DNA of 64,000 nt from JAYZDK01 sp964604165 (GTDB taxonomy: Bacteria; Myxococcota_A; UBA796; CAJQPC01): assembly GCA_964604165.1 (NCBI GenBank), contig CAZRYF010000002.1, positions 99,895-163,894 of the forward strand, given 5' to 3'. Shown here piece after piece: positions 61,307 to 64,000 of this stretch. The position numbers and the translations under genes were made by a program. Position 1 is the stretch's first letter. Each line of letters starts with the position of its first letter. Below the pieces are notes generated by a model. The model was not told the origin of the DNA, made no database searches, and worked only from the letters and a program-made list of their open reading frames with translations.

Positions 61307-62629
61307 TTGAACCGCGTTTTCTTTGGAATCGTCCTGATCGCCTTTGTGACGGCTGCGTTCACCGGCCAGATGGAGGCTGTGTCGGCTGCAGCGTTTGATT
61401 CAGCCAAGGCATCGGTGGACCTGGCCATCGGGCTGATTGGGTACATGGCGCTGTTTTTGGGGGTCATGAAAGTCGCCCAGGACGGGGGGCTTCTGCGCTT
61501 GTTGGCCAAGGCGATTCGCCCCATCATGGTGCGCCTCTTTCCCGGCGTGCCCGAAGACCACCCGGCCATGGGGGCGATGATCCTGAACATCTCCTCCAAC
61601 ATGCTGGGCTTGGGCAACGCGGCGACCCCGTTTGGCATCAAGGCCATGAAAGAGCTGAACACGCTGAATGACCGCCCGGGGGTGGCCACCAACGCCATGG
61701 TGCTGTTTCTCGCCATCAACACCTCCTCCGTGGCGCTCTTGCCCACCGGGGTGGTGAGCGTGCGGGCTGCCGAGGGTTCCGCAGATCCGTGGGGCATCGT
61801 GGCCCCCACCCTGGTGGCGACGCTGCTGTCCACCGTGGTCGGAATCACCGTGGCCGTGCTGCTTGGGCGCAGCCGCAGGTTTGCTGCAGAAAAAGAAGCG
61901 GTGGTGGAGGGGATTGAGATCGCCCCCCCCGAGGCGACCGAGCCCGACCCATCAGAAAACGACGATCCCATCAAGCCCTGGGCGGTGCCCCTCTTGGCCA
62001 CGGTGCTCCTGGTAGGAGTAGGACTGTTGGTGGTGCCGCCAGTCTGGTCGGCCTTTCTGCCCGGGGACTCTCCCCAGGCCCTCTCCTTGCGTGCCTTTTC
62101 CGACTCAGTGGGTGACTGGGTGGTGCCGGTCTTGATCGTGTCGCTCCTTGGATTTGGTGCTGCAAAGGGTGTCCGGGTCTACGAGAGCTTTGTGGAAGGG
62201 GCCAAAGAGGGCTTCGACATTGGAGTGAAGATCATTCCGTTCCTGGTGGCGATCCTGGTGGCGGTGGGCATGTTCCGCGCCTCGGGGGCCATGGATGCCC
62301 TGACCGGTACACTCGGGCCCCTCACGGCAGCCATCGGACTGCCCGGCGATGTGGTGCCCATGGCGATGGTGCGGCCCCTGTCGGGGTCCGGTGCGTTTGG
62401 GCTCATGAGCGAGCTGCTCCACACCCACGGCCCCGACACCTACACCGGGTACGTGGCGAGCGTGCTCCAGGGGTCGACCGAGACCACGTTTTATGTGCTG
62501 GCGGTGTATTTCGGTGCCGTAGGCATCGTGCGGGTGCGCCACGCGGTGGTCACGGGACTCTCGGCGGACCTGGCCGGGGTGATTGCAGCGGCGCTGATTT
62601 GCAAGTCCTTGTTCGGTCACCTGGCTTGA
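61307..62629 (+). CDS. SpmA-SpmB fusion membrane protein (nucleoside-recognition family)
   Basis: 440 residues from a TTG start with GAGG five bases upstream. The N-terminal half is SpmA-like (IGLIGYMALFLGVMKVAQDG, ILNISSNMLGLGNAATPFGI, FLAINTSSVALLPTGVVSVR). The C-terminal half is SpmB-like (ASGAMDALTGTLGPLTAAIG, VRPLSGSGAFGLMSELLHTH, YVASVLQGSTETTFYVLAVY). In Bacillus they are separate spore-maturation genes; in many Gram-negatives they are fused in one protein, probably a transporter. The stop overlaps the next start (TTGA). Confidence 0.92.
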   Translation: MNRVFFGIVLIAFVTAAFTGQMEAVSAAAFDSAKASVDLAIGLIGYMALFLGVMKVAQDGGLLRLLAKAIRPIMVRLFPGVPEDHPAMGAMILNISSNMLGLGNAATPFGIKAMKELNTLNDRPGVATNAMVLFLAINTSSVALLPTGVVSVRAAEGSADPWGIVAPTLVATLLSTVVGITVAVLLGRSRRFAAEKEAVVEGIEIAPPEATEPDPSENDDPIKPWAVPLLATVLLVGVGLLVVPPVWSAFLPGDSPQALSLRAFSDSVGDWVVPVLIVSLLGFGAAKGVRVYESFVEGAKEGFDIGVKIIPFLVAILVAVGMFRASGAMDALTGTLGPLTAAIGLPGDVVPMAMVRPLSGSGAFGLMSELLHTHGPDTYTGYVASVLQGSTETTFYVLAVYFGAVGIVRVRHAVVTGLSADLAGVIAAALICKSLFGHLA

Positions 62630-63615
62630 GGGTCGTGCTGGCGCTGGCGCTTCTCGGTGCGCTCGCCTGTGGGGGCTCCTCTCCCGCCGAGTCCCCACAG
62701 GCCGCGACCGCCCCGGCGACCCGAGACTTGTCCGCAGCCCTTGGCATGGAGAGACTCCACCGGGTGCCCCTCCAGGTGCAGGAGGGCGAGCCTCTCTCCT
62801 ACCCCACCTACACCGTGCGCCCGGTGTCCCTGGAGGTCTTCAAAGACTTCCGCATCTCCGGCGCCTTGTGGCTCCCCTCCACCCCCGGCCCCCACCCGGG
62901 CTTGCTGGTGGCCCACGGGCACTTTGGAGAGGGCAAGTCCTCGGGCGAATCCCAGGCCCCAGCGCATGCCATGGCCGCCCGGGGCTGGGCGGTGCTGGCC
63001 CTGGACACCCCCGGGGTGGAAGAATCGAACGTGCCCAGCAGGCAGATCCACCACGAGGCCGGCGCCGCCAACCGGGCCCTGCTCGAGTCTGCGGGCACCA
63101 GCGCCATGGCGGTGCAATTGCACATCCTGCAAGCGGGCCTGGACTTCCTGGAGGGCCGATCCGATGTGGGCCGGATTGCTGTCACCGGTGCTTCCGGCGG
63201 AGCCGTTCAGTCGCTCTATCTGCTGAAAACCGACCCCCGCCCGGTGGCAGCGGTCCTGGCATCACCCGTCCCCATGCCGCGAAAAGAAGGCACCGGCGGC
63301 TGCGCCTGCGATGCCATTCCCGGCTGGACCGGGCCCGATGCCACGTTCCTCGCTGACCTGTCCCGCCCCACTCTGTGGCTCTCGGAGCAAAACCAGCCCG
63401 CCCCCCTCGGGTTCCCCCCCACCGCCACCTGGGAGATCGACGAAGGCCCCCACGGCTACAGCGCCCCCATGATTCAGAGTGCAGCAAGCTGGCTGGACCA
63501 GCAGTTCACCCGGCCCGATGTTGGCGCCATCCCCGATCCCCTTCCCCACACACCCTCCACGAGCCTGGTTTCCCTGGAGATCGGGCCAGCGGGGTTGGCG
63601 GACCTGCTGCGCTAA
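62626..63615 (+). CDS. alpha/beta hydrolase (esterase-like) lipoprotein
   Basis: 329 residues from the TTG that overlaps the previous stop (TTGA). RVVLALALLGALACGG is a lipoprotein-like signal with a partial lipobox. The core is a serine hydrolase: LLVAHGHFGEGKSSGESQAP near the oxyanion site and the nucleophile elbow GASGGAVQSLYL (GxSxG), with a plausible His in DEGPHGYSAPM. Its nearest look-alikes are acetyl-xylan esterase or dienelactone hydrolase families; substrate is unknown. An in-frame start at 62599 would give 338 residues but a 31-base overlap. Confidence 0.82.
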   Translation: MRVVLALALLGALACGGSSPAESPQAATAPATRDLSAALGMERLHRVPLQVQEGEPLSYPTYTVRPVSLEVFKDFRISGALWLPSTPGPHPGLLVAHGHFGEGKSSGESQAPAHAMAARGWAVLALDTPGVEESNVPSRQIHHEAGAANRALLESAGTSAMAVQLHILQAGLDFLEGRSDVGRIAVTGASGGAVQSLYLLKTDPRPVAAVLASPVPMPRKEGTGGCACDAIPGWTGPDATFLADLSRPTLWLSEQNQPAPLGFPPTATWEIDEGPHGYSAPMIQSAASWLDQQFTRPDVGAIPDPLPHTPSTSLVSLEIGPAGLADLLR

Positions 63616-63763
63616 CAGTTTGAGTTCCGAGTTCCGGGGACACACGAGTTCCGGGAAGTGGACTGACAGACTCTAACGCAGATACAGCGCGATCCGGCGA
63701 CCAATGGCGGGGGAGATACGGCATCCCCCCGCACTTGTGTGCACCCCAGCGCCTCCCCCCTGG

Positions 63764-63850
63764 CCCCTTCGCAGACTGCGAACACCCGGTTCAGACCGCC
63801 CAGCGGTCCAAAGTACCCCTTCGCAGACTGCGAACACCCGGTTCAGACCG
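63764..63850. repeat. two direct 35-bp repeats, each with a 15-bp dyad
   Basis: The identical 35-bp unit occurs at 63764-63798 and 63816-63850, 52 bases apart. Each contains TTCGCAGACTGCGAA, a 7+1+7 inverted repeat, followed by CACCCGGTTCAGACCG. The arrangement is consistent with a pair of binding sites or a REP-like duplication. Confidence 0.9.
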
Positions 63851-63945
63851 ATCAACACCAGGAGCTGGTGATTCGACCTCACCTCGCCCCAACCCTAGAC
63901 GAGGGCCGTGGGGGAGGCTCGGACTCGGGCTCGAAGCTCGATTTG

Positions 63946-64000
63946 CCGAGACCCGAGACCCGAGACCCGAGACCCGAGACCCGAGACCCGAGACCCGAGA
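63946..64000 (+). repeat. CCGAGAC 7-bp tandem array at the window edge
   Basis: CCGAGAC is repeated seven full times and most of an eighth, with no variation, and continues beyond the end of the window. The 7-bp period would shift a reading frame, so it is probably non-coding. Confidence 0.95.

Larger units (their letters stand above)
63616..64000. other. non-coding, repeat-rich intergenic region
   Basis: No gene could be supported in these 385 bases. A minus-strand open frame at 63673-63882 (69 codons) covers the dyad repeats and looks accidental. The start has two GAGTTCCG words and GTTCCGGGGACAC, related to the CCCCGGAA words near 56070-56150. The two dyad repeats and the 7-bp tandem array are listed separately. 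Confidence 0.7.

Noticed and set aside
63673..63882. 69-codon minus-strand frame
   Set aside because: It is mostly the duplicated dyad repeats; no signal, domain or ribosome site.
63946..64000. Possible CRISPR array
   Set aside because: The period is 7 bp with no spacers, so it is a simple tandem repeat.

Overview
The window is dense, GC-rich bacterial chromosome with no rRNA, tRNA, CRISPR array or complete transposon. The gene content points to a myxobacterium-like lineage (Myxococcota or a close deltaproteobacterial relative). The evidence is a lipoprotein with MopE-type Asp/Cys repeats, a PhoX-like protein with a MYXO-CTERM-like tail, an AgmX/PglI-type protein with an MJ0042 zinc finger, an XPB helicase with a helicase-associated partner, a Ser/Thr kinase with a membrane anchor, and two strong sigma-54 promoter matches. 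Lineage is inferred from family knowledge; no search was run.

Layout. 1-4152 (+): end of an XPB helicase, a helicase-associated WYL-like protein, xseB and a Tat-exported PhoX-like protein. 4217-10234 (+): a compact row of TonB, ExbB, ExbD, ExbD, polyprenyl synthase, TlyA and a MopE-repeat lipoprotein. 10244-16106 (-): glycosyltransferase, UDP-galactopyranose mutase, sugar-phosphate transferase and an S41 protease. 16178-19226 (+): larB, larC and a HisKA-only sensor, followed by a 278-bp structured element with terminal inverted repeats. 19522-26377 (-): a small secreted protein and a complete-looking tight adherence (Tad/Flp) operon with three Flp pilins, a prepilin peptidase, CpaB, secretin, a TadZ-TadA fusion and one TadB-like protein. 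Both the pilus operon and the small-protein gene carry sigma-54-type promoters. 26487-29417 (+): Ser/Thr kinase and a UbiA-family DPPR-synthase-like protein.

29421-44701 is a surface polysaccharide locus. It holds an O-antigen ligase-like protein with TPRs, a Wzc-type tyrosine autokinase, two glycosyltransferase or membrane genes on the plus strand, then a minus-strand operon (UDP-glucuronate 4-epimerase, membrane protein, AsnB, Wzx flippase, Wzy-like polymerase). A PglC-like initiating transferase, a UDP-sugar dehydrogenase and a sulfotransferase follow. Together they suggest a Wzx/Wzy-type acidic polysaccharide that may be amidated and sulfated.

44776-63615 is mostly housekeeping and envelope genes: an Omp85-like barrel, MutS2, a small unknown protein, phosphatidylserine decarboxylase, chorismate synthase, acetyl-CoA synthetase, the AgmX-like protein, a TPR-like periplasmic protein, deoxynucleoside kinase, a neutral ceramidase lipoprotein, two bacterial PH-domain proteins, a SpmA-SpmB fusion and an alpha/beta hydrolase. 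The last 385 bases are non-coding and repeat-rich, ending in a 7-bp tandem repeat that runs off the window.
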